Translations under genes and position numbers: made by a program | Assembly (NCBI RefSeq): GCF_003350925.1 | Contig: NZ_KZ857174.1 | Location: 248,001-312,000, forward strand | Length of the DNA stretch: 64,000 nt | Direction of reading: 5' to 3' | Source: Dyella tabacisoli | GTDB taxonomy: Bacteria; Pseudomonadota; Gammaproteobacteria; Xanthomonadales; Rhodanobacteraceae | Shown: one piece after another, positions 44,273 to 52,719 of the stretch | Position numbering within the stretch: position 1 is the first letter of the stretch | Layout of the letters: each line of letters begins with the position of its first letter | Notes under the pieces: model-generated | Database searches by the model: none | Told to the model about the DNA's origin: nothing | What the model saw: the letters and a program-made list of their open reading frames with translations, nothing else

Positions 44273-45595
44273 ATGTTCGGCTATTACTTGAATCTTGCTT
44301 TGCGCAGCCTCAATCGCAACAAGGTGCTTACTGCATTGATGGTGTTGGCGATCGCGGTCGGCATCGGCGCGAGCATGACTACGCTGACCGTAATGCACTT
44401 GCTGTCGGGCGACCCGGTGCCGACACGCAGCGGCACGTTGTTCTATCCACAGATCGATCCGGTCACGGTGGATGGTAACCATGCGGAGCCGCTCGACGTG
44501 ATGGACTACCACTCGGCGGTGGATCTATGGCACGCGCAACGCGCCGAGCGCCAGGCCATGATTGCCAGCAGCACGATCAAGCTGCGTGCGCCTGACGTCA
44601 ATCTGCCGCCGCTGATGATGCCGATGCTGGCGACAACGGCGGATTTTTTCCCGATGTTCGACGTGCCGTTCCAATATGGCAGTGCCTGGCAGGCGCAGGA
44701 CGACGAGCATCGTGCACGGGTGGCGGTGATTTCCGCGCAGTTGAACGACAAACTGTTCGGTGGGGCCAATAGCGTAGGGCGTACCTTGCGACTCAGGGAC
44801 ACTGACGTGCGCATCGTCGGCGTACTCAAGCCGTGGCGGCCGTCGCCGCAGTTCTACAGCGTGGCCGGCGGGCGGTTCGCGCACGGCAATACGGCCGACT
44901 ATTACAGCAAGCCGGAGGACGTCTATCTGCCGTTCTTCAGCGGGCTCGAAATCAATGCCGGCAGCTTCGGCGTCTTCAACTGCTGGCGTGTGCCCGACGA
45001 CTACGCGCATCTGGAAAACGCACCATGTAGCTGGATCTCGCTATGGGTGCAGCTCGGCAGCTCGGCGAAAGTCAGCGATTACGCTCGTTTCGTGGCCGAC
45101 TACGCCGCCCAGCAAAAGGCGCTGGGGCGCTACACGCATGCCGAGAACACCCGCTTGCGCAGTCTGATGCAATGGCTGGATTACAACCGGGTCGTGCCCA
45201 GCGACGTGCGCCTGCAAACCTGGCTGGCGTTTGGTTTCCTCGGTATTTGCCTGTTCAACACGATCGGCCTGTTGCTGGCGAAGTTTCTGCGCCGCGCGGG
45301 CGAAATGGGGGTGCGCCGCGCGCTGGGCGCCACCCGCGGCGCGCTCTTCGCACAATGCCTGGTCGAGGCGGGGCTGATCGGTTTGCTTGGCGGCCTGGGT
45401 GGATGGCTGCTGACGCTGATGGGACTCTGGCTGGTGCGCCAGCAGCCTGCTGTCTATGCCGATCTTGCCCATCTGGATATGGCGATGTTCCTGATTACCT
45501 TCGTACTGGCGATTGCGGTGAGCTTGCTTGCCGGCGTGTTGCCGGCGTTGCGCGCCAGCCGGGTAGCGCCTGGCCTGCAATTGAAAACACTCTAA
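44273..45595 (+). CDS. FtsX/MacB-like permease, A-type subunit 5 (A5, subtype II)
   Basis: A 440-residue permease beginning MFGYYLNLALRSLNRNKVLTALMVLAIAVGIGASMTTLTVMHLLSGDPVP, closest to A3. The cysteine pair is C237 and C252. It carries its own insert in the periplasmic domain (GGRFAHGNTADYYSKPEDV). The end is APGLQLKTL. The ATG at 44273 follows TTGGAGATTTCC; the open frame upstream overlaps B4 and is not real. Confidence 0.9.
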   Translation: MFGYYLNLALRSLNRNKVLTALMVLAIAVGIGASMTTLTVMHLLSGDPVPTRSGTLFYPQIDPVTVDGNHAEPLDVMDYHSAVDLWHAQRAERQAMIASSTIKLRAPDVNLPPLMMPMLATTADFFPMFDVPFQYGSAWQAQDDEHRARVAVISAQLNDKLFGGANSVGRTLRLRDTDVRIVGVLKPWRPSPQFYSVAGGRFAHGNTADYYSKPEDVYLPFFSGLEINAGSFGVFNCWRVPDDYAHLENAPCSWISLWVQLGSSAKVSDYARFVADYAAQQKALGRYTHAENTRLRSLMQWLDYNRVVPSDVRLQTWLAFGFLGICLFNTIGLLLAKFLRRAGEMGVRRALGATRGALFAQCLVEAGLIGLLGGLGGWLLTLMGLWLVRQQPAVYADLAHLDMAMFLITFVLAIAVSLLAGVLPALRASRVAPGLQLKTL

Positions 45596-45607
45596 GGGGA
45601 AGGTTTT

Positions 45608-46822
45608 ATGCAGATCAAACCCATTTTCTCCGCACTGCGGCGTCACCGCCTCGCCACCCTGCTGATCGCCTTGGAGATCGCGCTGGCCTGTGCGGTGCTG
45701 TGCAATGCGTGTTTTCTTATCGCCAATCGCCTGCAATTGATGCATATCCAGAGCGGTGTGGACGAGGCTTCCCTGGCAGTCATCAGCTTGACCGGTTTTG
45801 AAGATGCCCAGGCCGTCGACCTCAACGCACGTGTGTCGGCGGGATTGGGCGCCATGCCGGGCGTGCAATCGGTCAGTGTCATTAACACGGTGCCGCTCGG
45901 TCGGCGCAAGGGCACTGCAGGTATCTCGCTCGATCCCGCCGGACAACATTTCGGTGGCGTGGTCGATTTCTTTCTCGGCGGCCCCGGTGCGCTTGACGCA
46001 CTTGGTTTGCGCGTGGTCGCGGGGCGGCATCCACTGCCGGACGAATATGCGCCAATCACCAGTTTTGTGCCGAGCAATTCAACGGTGCTGGTGACTCGCG
46101 CGTTAGCCGAACACTTGTGGCCTGGCGTCGATCCGTTGGGCAAAGAATTCTGGTGCGACAAATTGCATTTTCGTGTGGTTGGCCTGATCGAGCATCTGGT
46201 GCGGGCCGATCCAGGCGGGCGCGGTGCGGACACGGCGGAGTGGGCGGTATTCGTGGCGGCGCAACCGGGGCCGAAGTTTGCCGGTACCTATCTATTGCGG
46301 GCCGATCCCGCAGAGTTGCCGCGTGTCGTGCGCGATGCGCGTACGGCCATCGCCAAGATCGCCCCGGATGCGGTGTTGGAGCAAGAAGACAGCCGCAGCG
46401 TGAGTGATCTACGCGAGAGCCGTTTCCGCCAGGACCGTGCCATGGCCGGCATGCTGGTCGGGGTGGTGCTGGCGCTGTTGCTGGTGACGGCACTGGGCAT
46501 CGTCGGCCTGGCCAGCTTCTGGGTACAGCAGCGCCGCAAGCAGATCGGCATACGCCGTGCCATCGGCGCCACGCGTCGAGACATCCTCAGCTATTTCCAG
46601 ACCGAGAATTTCCTTATCGTCAGCGGCGGCATCGGGCTTGGCATGTTGTTGGCTTTCGCGCTGAACCTCATGCTGATGAAGTTCTACGAGCTACCACGCC
46701 TGCCGTTGTATTACCTGCCTATCGGTGCCCTGGTGCTATGGGCGCTGGGGCAATTGGCGGTGCTGGGCCCGGCCTTGCGAGCGGCGGCGGTGCCGCCGGT
46801 GGTGGCGACGCGTTCGGTGTAG
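45608..46822 (+). CDS. FtsX/MacB-like permease, B-type subunit 5 (B5, subtype II)
   Basis: A 404-residue partner of A5 beginning MQIKPIFSALRRHRLATLLIALEIALACAVLCNACFLIANR. HIQSGVDEASLAVISL and YELPRLPLYYLPIGALVLWALGQLAVLGPALRAAAV group it with B3. It ends PPVVATRSV. The Shine-Dalgarno AAGGGGAAGG precedes the ATG at 45608. It is the last permease; 143 bases separate it from the peptidase-like gene. Confidence 0.9.
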   Translation: MQIKPIFSALRRHRLATLLIALEIALACAVLCNACFLIANRLQLMHIQSGVDEASLAVISLTGFEDAQAVDLNARVSAGLGAMPGVQSVSVINTVPLGRRKGTAGISLDPAGQHFGGVVDFFLGGPGALDALGLRVVAGRHPLPDEYAPITSFVPSNSTVLVTRALAEHLWPGVDPLGKEFWCDKLHFRVVGLIEHLVRADPGGRGADTAEWAVFVAAQPGPKFAGTYLLRADPAELPRVVRDARTAIAKIAPDAVLEQEDSRSVSDLRESRFRQDRAMAGMLVGVVLALLLVTALGIVGLASFWVQQRRKQIGIRRAIGATRRDILSYFQTENFLIVSGGIGLGMLLAFALNLMLMKFYELPRLPLYYLPIGALVLWALGQLAVLGPALRAAAVPPVVATRSV

Positions 46823-46965
46823 CGCGTCCTTCCGTATGGGAAGCGAGATCTTGCGATGCATGCTGTCTGGCACAGGACAGCAGCCTTGTTCGGTTGTGTA
46901 CTGGCATGATTTGGCGCTGGCCAATGGCTCGCATGGGCGCGACGCCTCGAACCGAAGGGGACAAC

Positions 46966-48783
46966 ATGAAAGTTTTATCGATGCTGATTTGCGCAGGCCT
47001 GCTGGGCTCGGTGAGTTTGGCGGCTGGTGCCCAGGCGGCACCCGCTGCATCGGCCGATGTAGCCACGCGGGTCAAAACGCTCAACGCATTGCTCGCCGAG
47101 CAATGGCAGCACACGCTGGAGAACTCCCCGGAGTTCGCCAGCGTACTTGGCGACCTGCGCTACAACGACCGTTGGAGCGATGCTTCGCTGGCGCATGTGC
47201 AGAGCGAGTACAAGGCTACCGCTGATTTTCTCAAGCGTTTCGAGGCTATCGACACCAGCGGTTTTCCCAGTGAGGACAAACTCAATCAGCAGTTGATGGT
47301 GCGCCAGCTCAAAGACAATCTGCGCGGCACCGATCTGAAGCTTTATGAGATGCCGCTGGATCAGATGAGTGGCGCGCACTTGCAACTGCCGGGCTTTATC
47401 AGCTCGCTTCCATTCAACAACACGAAGCAGTACGAGGATTATCTGCAGCGTCTGCACGATGTTTCCAAGGTGTTGGAGCAGACGACCGCGATGGCGCGGC
47501 AGGGGCTGCGCGATGGCCTGATGCCGCCGAAGTATCTGCTGGAAAAAGTCGTGGTGCAGATCGACAACATCGCCAAGCCGGCCGGTGCCGACAATGCATT
47601 TGCCGAACCGCTGAAGCATTTCCCCGATAGCGTGCCGGAGGCCGATCGCCAACGCTTGCGCGAGGCGATCATCGCGGCGATCGACCACGAGGTGCGGCCG
47701 GCTTATCGCAAGCTCGGTCAGTTCGTGGCAAAAGACTACGCACCGCACGGGCGCACTCAGCCCGGCATATGGCAGTTGCCGAACGGCGATGCGATCTATC
47801 GCTACGACGTCGAGCAGATGACCACGACCACCGAGAGCCCAGCGCACATCCATGCACTGGGCCTGGCCGAGGTCAAGCGCATCGAGGCCGAGATGGCCGA
47901 GATTGCCAAGGCGCAGGGTTATGCCGATCTGGCGAGCTTCCGCGCCGCGTTGAAAAACGATCCTAAAGTGCGCCCGAGTTCGCGCGAGGATCTGCTCAAT
48001 CGCTATCGCGGCTTTATCGCGCAGATGCAGCCGGAGTTGCCCAAATTGTTCGGCTTGCTGCCCAAGACCAAGGTCGAGGTAGTACAGGACGAGGCGTACC
48101 GCGAAAAAGAAGCCTCGGCGGCGGAGTATCACCAAGGCACGCCGGACGGTGCGCGTGCGGGACAGGTATTCATCAACACCGGCGATTACGCCAACCGCAC
48201 CACCTTGACGATCGAATCGACCGCGTATCACGAGGCGATTCCAGGTCACCACATGCAGATCTCGATCGCGCAAACCTTGCCGGCGCTGCCGCCGTTCCGC
48301 CAGCAGGCCGGTTACACCGCTTATATCGAAGGCTGGGCGTTGTATGCCGAACGTCTGGGCAAGGACATCGGTTTTTATAAAGATCCGCTGTCCGACTACG
48401 GCCGTTTGTCCGATGAATTGCTGCGCGCTGATCGCCTCGTGCTCGATACGGGCGTGCACTACAAGCATTGGACACGGCAGCAGATGGTGGATTTCTTCCA
48501 CACCCATTCCAGCCAGGACGAGCCGGATCTTCAGGCCGAGACCGATCGCTATGTCTCCTGGCCCGGTCAGGCACTGGCTTACAAAATGGGTCAGTTGAAG
48601 ATCCTCGAACTGCGTGAACGCGCGAAAAAAGAGTTGGGCGACCGCTTCGATATCCGCACCTTCCACGATGAGATTCTCGGTGGCGGTGCATTGCCGCTGG
48701 ACGTGCTGGAAACGCGCGTGAATCAGTGGATTGCCGCGGCGAAGGCGGGTGCGGCGGTGTCGCCGATGGCTGTCGCTCATTGA
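46966..48783 (+). CDS. Secreted DUF885-family metallopeptidase-like protein
   Basis: A 605-residue exported protein with signal peptide MKVLSMLICAGLLGSVSLAAGAQA. The DUF885 zinc motif is HEAIPGHH (422-429). Other family landmarks are LLAEQWQHTLENSPEFASVLGD at the mature N-terminus and GYTAYIEGWALYAERLGKDIGFY. DUF885 proteins resemble M32/M3-type carboxypeptidases, but few have been tested. The ATG at 46966 is chosen because it starts the signal peptide; the open frame upstream is not coding. It sits between the permeases and the regulators on the same strand, so it may process or degrade the exported compound in the periplasm; this is inference from position. Confidence 0.85.
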   Translation: MKVLSMLICAGLLGSVSLAAGAQAAPAASADVATRVKTLNALLAEQWQHTLENSPEFASVLGDLRYNDRWSDASLAHVQSEYKATADFLKRFEAIDTSGFPSEDKLNQQLMVRQLKDNLRGTDLKLYEMPLDQMSGAHLQLPGFISSLPFNNTKQYEDYLQRLHDVSKVLEQTTAMARQGLRDGLMPPKYLLEKVVVQIDNIAKPAGADNAFAEPLKHFPDSVPEADRQRLREAIIAAIDHEVRPAYRKLGQFVAKDYAPHGRTQPGIWQLPNGDAIYRYDVEQMTTTTESPAHIHALGLAEVKRIEAEMAEIAKAQGYADLASFRAALKNDPKVRPSSREDLLNRYRGFIAQMQPELPKLFGLLPKTKVEVVQDEAYREKEASAAEYHQGTPDGARAGQVFINTGDYANRTTLTIESTAYHEAIPGHHMQISIAQTLPALPPFRQQAGYTAYIEGWALYAERLGKDIGFYKDPLSDYGRLSDELLRADRLVLDTGVHYKHWTRQQMVDFFHTHSSQDEPDLQAETDRYVSWPGQALAYKMGQLKILELRERAKKELGDRFDIRTFHDEILGGGALPLDVLETRVNQWIAAAKAGAAVSPMAVAH

Positions 48784-48807
48784 CTTGAGATGGAGGGGCG
48801 CGCAAGT

Positions 48808-48938
48808 CTGCACCCCTCCCCAGCCCTCCCCAGCAAGCAGGGGAGGGGGTCAAACGAGGCACGCTCTTGCTCCTCCCCCTGCTTGTCCCGAAAAGGGACT
48901 TCCTTCGGTCGCAGGGGGAGGCTGGGAGGGGGCGCTGT
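48808..48938. repeat. GC-rich dispersed hairpin repeat (copy 7)
   Basis: CCCCTCCCCAGCCCTCCCC, the stem CCCTCCCCAGC-AA-GCAGGGGAGGG, and a second unit CTCCCCCTGCTTGTCCCGAAAAGGG...TCGCAGGGGGAGGCTGGGAGGGGG. It lies between the DUF885 gene and the response regulator. Confidence 0.75.
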
Positions 48939-49032
48939 TAGCACCCCATAAAACTTACCGGCGACGAATCATCCCGTTCATGGCAACCTTCTCGCGTGGA
49001 GCTGCATCCATGTCGACATGTGTAGAAGAAAA

Positions 49033-50373
49033 ATGCGTACCGTTCTAATCATTGATGACAACCCGGCCGTGGGTGAGGCGTTGTCGCTGGCGCTGTCGCT
49101 GCGCGACATTCGCGCGTTGGTCGCGTTGACGCCGGAGCAGGGTATGGAGCTGCTGGAGCGCGAACGTATCGACGTGGTGATTCAGGACATGAACTTCACC
49201 GCCGATACCACCTCCGGTGAAGAGGGTATCGCGCTGTTTCGTGCGATCCGCCAGCGCCATACCGATTTGCCGATGATCTTGCTGACCGCCTGGACCCATC
49301 TGGAAACGGCGGTGGAGTTGGTCAAGGCGGGCGCGGCCGATTATCTGGCCAAGCCTTGGGACGACAGCAAATTATTGACCACGGTAGAGAACCTGCTGGA
49401 GCTATCGGAATCTACGCGCGAAGTAAGCCGGGCACGCAACGAGCGCCGCAAGCGCCGCGAAGACTTGCAGCGCCGCTATGAGCTAGATGGCCTGGTATTT
49501 GCCTCCGAGGCGATGGCGCGGACGCTGGATCTGGCTTGCCAGGTCGCCCGTTCCGAAGTGCCGGTACTTATTACCGGGCCGAACGGGGCAGGCAAAGAGC
49601 GCATCGCCGCCATCGTCCACGCCAATTCGCCGGTCAAGCGCGGCGCCTTTATTGCGGTGAACTGCGGTGCGCTGCCAGGCGAGCTGATCGAGGCGGAGCT
49701 GTTCGGCGCCGAGGCTGGCGCTTATACCGGCGCAAACAAAGCGCGCGAAGGCCGGTTTGAGCTGGCCGATGGCGGCACGCTGTTTCTCGACGAAATCGGC
49801 AACTTGCCGTTGTCCGGCCAGATGAAATTGTTGCGCGTGCTGGAAACCGGTCAGTTCGAGCGATTGGGCTCAGGCCGTACCCGTCATGCCAAGGTACGTG
49901 TGCTCAGCGCCACCAACGCCGATCTCAAGGCGATGATTCGTGCCGGCACCTTCCGCGAAGATCTGTATTACCGCCTCAACGTGATCGAGGTGAACCTGCC
50001 TTCGCTGGCCGATCGCACCGACGACATCCTGCCGCTGGCCGAGCACTTCCTCAACGGCCGCGCGGTATTGAGCGACGCTGCCCGCGAAGCATTGCTGAGC
50101 TATTCCTGGCCGGGCAATGTGCGCGAACTGAAGAACGCCATCGAGCGGGCGGCTTTGCTGGCCGGCGACGGCCGCATCATGCCCGACCTGCTCAATCTGC
50201 CGCAGCAGGCCATGCCGGCGATACGCAACCTCGACGAACCGAGTCGTGAAACGGTAGAGGCGGCGTTGGGCAAGGCCGATGGCGTTGTCAGCCGTGCGGC
50301 ACAGGCCCTGGGCTTGTCGCGCCAGGCGCTGTACCGGCGGATGGAGCGGTATGGGCTGGTGGTGCAGGGCTAG
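49033..50373 (+). CDS. Sigma-54-dependent response regulator (NtrC family)
   Basis: A 446-residue three-domain activator. The receiver (1 to about 120) has the acidic pair IIDDNP and phospho-acceptor D52 in VVIQDMNF, with the switch lysine in YLAKPWDD. The AAA+ domain has [11 protein letters not shown] (Walker A), [14 protein letters not shown] (the GAFTGA loop with Tyr for Phe), [12 protein letters not shown] (Walker B), and an arginine-finger region [14 protein letters not shown]. The C-terminal Fis helix-turn-helix is [20 protein letters not shown]. The ATG at 49033 gives [10 protein letters not shown]; the ATG at 49018 is possible. It probably activates the sigma-54 promoter at 31437. Confidence 0.93.
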   Translation: MRTVLIIDDNPAVGEALSLALSLRDIRALVALTPEQGMELLERERIDVVIQDMNFTADTTSGEEGIALFRAIRQRHTDLPMILLTAWTHLETAVELVKAGAADYLAKPWDDSKLLTTVENLLELSESTREVSRARNERRKRREDLQRRYELDGLVFASEAMARTLDLACQVARSEVPVLITGPNGAGKERIAAIVHANSPVKRGAFIAVNCGALPGELIEAELFGAEAGAYTGANKAREGRFELADGGTLFLDEIGNLPLSGQMKLLRVLETGQFERLGSGRTRHAKVRVLSATNADLKAMIRAGTFREDLYYRLNVIEVNLPSLADRTDDILPLAEHFLNGRAVLSDAAREALLSYSWPGNVRELKNAIERAALLAGDGRIMPDLLNLPQQAMPAIRNLDEPSRETVEAALGKADGVVSRAAQALGLSRQALYRRMERYGLVVQG

Positions 50374-50425
50374 GGATACTCTGATCCATTGGGCCTTCTG
50401 GACATCCTCTGAATCAGAGCATCCC
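50374..50425. repeat. Imperfect 16-bp inverted repeat between regulator and kinase genes
   Basis: GGATACTCTGATCCA (50374-50388) pairs with TGAATCAGAGCATCCC (50410-50425), two mismatches, loop of about 21 bases. It begins immediately at the response-regulator stop and might act as a terminator or attenuator. Confidence 0.6.
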
Positions 50426-50557
50426 TGAAGTTGCTGTACTGCCGGCCGGCGTATGAAGATGCCGGCTACCAAAAGCCTTGAGGAGTCGTTCCGTGCACCA
50501 TCTGTCGCTGGCCCAAGTGCACGACTCCCGCGATCGGGCCTCACAAGACCAGATTTC

Positions 50558-51946
50558 ATGGCGCGCGGTTTGAACACCCTGCAAATGCGGTTGACCGCCT
50601 TGCTCGGCGTTGCGGGCTTGTCCGGGGCGTTGATCTTTGTCGCCATCACCCAATGGCCGTTGCCGCAGGTGCTGCAATGGCTGCGCAAGGATCTGGCGCT
50701 GGCGGTGCCGGCCTCGGCACCTTGGGGTGTTTACGGCGGCTTGCTGGCAAGCGTGCTGCTGCTATTGCCCTTGTCATTCTGGCTGGCGTACCAGGTGATG
50801 AGTCCGCTGAGCCGTCTGCTGCGGGCCTTGGAAGGTGCCGTGGCGAGCTATCGCGATGGCGACTTCAGCTTCTCCATCGCGGCGGATCGTCGCGACGAAT
50901 TGGGCGAGCTGATCCGCATGCACAATGCCTTGGGCCATACCCTGCGCGAGCAGCGGCAGCACCTGGCACAACGCGAATTATTGTTGGATACGGTGGTGCA
51001 AAATACGCCGGTGGCCTTGGTGCTGACAGATGCCGGCGACCGGGTGGCTTACGCCAATATCGCCGCGCGTCACCTCTTCAACGAGGGGCGCAGCCTGCAT
51101 GGCCTGGATTTTTCGAGTGTGCTCAAGAACGCGCCCGAGGCCTTGCGCCGTGCCGCAAGCAGTGGCGAAGATGCGCTGCTCAGCGTGGAAATGGATGGCG
51201 GCGAAGAAACCTTCCATCTCTCTCAGCGCAGTTTTCGCTTACAAGGCCGGCCACACCGTCTGCAGTTGTTTCGACGCATGACGCGCGAGTTGTCACGGCA
51301 GGAAGTAGCCACCTGGAAGCGGGTTATCCGCGTGATAAGCCACGAACTCAACAACTCGCTGGCACCGATCTCTTCACTGGCACATTCCGGCGCCGAGCTG
51401 GCACGTCGCGGCGATACCGAGCGCCTGCCCGGCGTGTTCGCCACCATCGGCGAACGCGCCCGTCATCTGCATGGCTTTATCGCCGGATATGCCAGCTTCG
51501 CCAAGCTGCCGACGCCGCAGCCGGTAGCCATCCAATGGACGTCTTTCCTGCAGGGGTTGGCCCTGCATTGCCACTTCCGCGTGCAAGGCACAGTGCCCGA
51601 ACAACCCGGCTGGTTCGATGCCGCGCAGGTCGAGCAAGTGCTGATAAACCTGATTAAGAACGCGCACGAATCAGGCAGCCCGGAGGACGGAGTAACCCTG
51701 GCATTGGCGGTGATCGGCCACGACTTGCGCATCGAAGTCGCCGATCGCGGCCCAGGTATGAGCGAGATCGTTCTGGCGCAGGCACTGCTGCCGTTTTACT
51801 CGACCAAACGTTCGGGGACGGGGTTGGGGTTGGCGTTGGCGCGGGAGATTGCGGAGGCGCATGGGGGGCGTATTGCGTTGGCTAATCGCGAGGATGGGGG
51901 GATGCGGGTTAGTTTGTTGTTGCCGTTGGGGCCTGGGGGCGGGTGA
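50558..51946 (+). CDS. Sensor histidine kinase (HAMP-PAS-HisKA-HATPase)
   Basis: A 462-residue membrane kinase. Two spans (about 12-32 and 57-80) enclose a very short periplasmic loop of about 25 residues, so it may sense a membrane or ABC-pump signal rather than a free ligand. A HAMP-like helix pair and a PAS domain (about 140-240, LLDTVVQNTPVALVLTDAG) follow. The phospho-acceptor is H262 in VISHELNNSLAPI. The ATP domain has LINLIKNAHESG (N box), VADRGPGM (G1) and KRSGTGLGLALAREIAEAHGG. The start at 50558 is uncertain; an in-frame ATG at 50453 would add 35 residues. It pairs with the response regulator upstream. Confidence 0.88.
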   Translation: MARGLNTLQMRLTALLGVAGLSGALIFVAITQWPLPQVLQWLRKDLALAVPASAPWGVYGGLLASVLLLLPLSFWLAYQVMSPLSRLLRALEGAVASYRDGDFSFSIAADRRDELGELIRMHNALGHTLREQRQHLAQRELLLDTVVQNTPVALVLTDAGDRVAYANIAARHLFNEGRSLHGLDFSSVLKNAPEALRRAASSGEDALLSVEMDGGEETFHLSQRSFRLQGRPHRLQLFRRMTRELSRQEVATWKRVIRVISHELNNSLAPISSLAHSGAELARRGDTERLPGVFATIGERARHLHGFIAGYASFAKLPTPQPVAIQWTSFLQGLALHCHFRVQGTVPEQPGWFDAAQVEQVLINLIKNAHESGSPEDGVTLALAVIGHDLRIEVADRGPGMSEIVLAQALLPFYSTKRSGTGLGLALAREIAEAHGGRIALANREDGGMRVSLLLPLGPGGG

Positions 51947-51960
51947 AGGGGCTTCGCTAG

Positions 51961-52597
51961 GTTGTCGCCTGCGGCGGTTTTCGGCCACCTGCCGGTGGTC
52001 GAGTCACTTTCTCTTGAATGGCCAAGAGAAAGTAACCAAAGAGAAGGCCACCCCGCGCGTCGCCCTTCGGGCTTGTGAGGGTCGGCCGGGCTTTTCGACA
52101 GGGCTCCTGCCCTGGCGAAAAGGGCTCGACATCCATGTCGAGCCCCCTACGGGCCTTGTCGTCCGACCCTCACCGACGCACAGGGGCCCCAAGGTCAAGA
52201 GCAAGATCAAAAGCAACGTCAAAAGCAGCCGCTGCGCCGCTTTTGCCCCTCCCCCTGCTAGCAGGGGAGGGAGTCACGCTGCCTCACCATCTCATTCATC
52301 GGCGACTGCAGTCGCACCCGAGTGCGCGCAGGACGCGCGCTGCTTTTGGGGCCCCTATGCAGCGGTGAGGCTTGGACGACAAGGCCCGCAGGGGCATCGA
52401 CATGGATGTCGATGCCTTTTCGCCAGGGCAGGAAGCCCTGTCGAAAAGCCCGGCCAAGCCTCACGCACTCGCAGGGCAGGATGCCCGGAGAGCGCTGCAT
52501 CGGGGTGCTCTTTCTTTTAGTTACTTTTCTTTGAGCAAGCAAAGAAAAGTGACTCGACCACCGGCAGGTGGCCGAAACCCCGCCGCAGGCGAACAAC
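51961..52597. repeat. Large inverted-repeat element with about 240-bp arms
   Basis: A stretch of 760 bases without a gene holds a large imperfect inverted repeat. The left arm (51961-52194) begins TCGCCTGCGGCGG, with TCGGCCACCTGCCGGTGGTC then GAGTCACTTTCTCTT. The right arm (52342-52597) is its reverse complement, ending AAGTGACTCGACCACCGGCA, GGTGGCCGAAA, CGCCGCAGGCGAAC. Each arm contains a smaller palindrome, CTCGACATCCATGTCGAG (left) and CATCGACATGGATGTCGATG (right). The spacer carries a GC-rich hairpin (CCCTCCCCCTGC-TA-GCAGGGGAGGG, near 52250). No transposase is encoded. Related GAGTCACTTTTCTTTG-type repeats are common in Xanthomonadales genomes. Confidence 0.85.
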
Positions 52598-52719
52598 CCA
52601 GCGAAAACACAAGAAACTACGCCAAAACCACAACCCCCCACAACGCGCTAGCATTCCCCCCGTCATGGCTACGAAGCCGCGGCCATAACAGGGGTGCTTG
52701 AAACAAGGTGCGGTTCAAG

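Noticed and set aside
33721-46822. Interpretation of the ten permease genes as assembly duplication or pseudogenes
   Set aside because: All ten frames are intact, with different periplasmic sequences, individual lengths and their own start sites. An assembly artefact would give near-identical copies.
46975-48813. Long open frame (about 612 codons) on the minus strand opposite the DUF885 gene
   Set aside because: It is the antisense shadow of a strongly supported gene in GC-rich DNA; its translation shows no family features.
48939-49032. Second sigma-54 promoter in front of the response-regulator gene
   Set aside because: No GG-N10-GC element with acceptable flanks was seen in the gap.
52004-52701. 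Several small open frames inside the large inverted repeat (for example 52372-52701)
   Set aside because: They follow the repeat arms on both strands and have low-complexity translations; such frames are commonly misannotated in these repeats.
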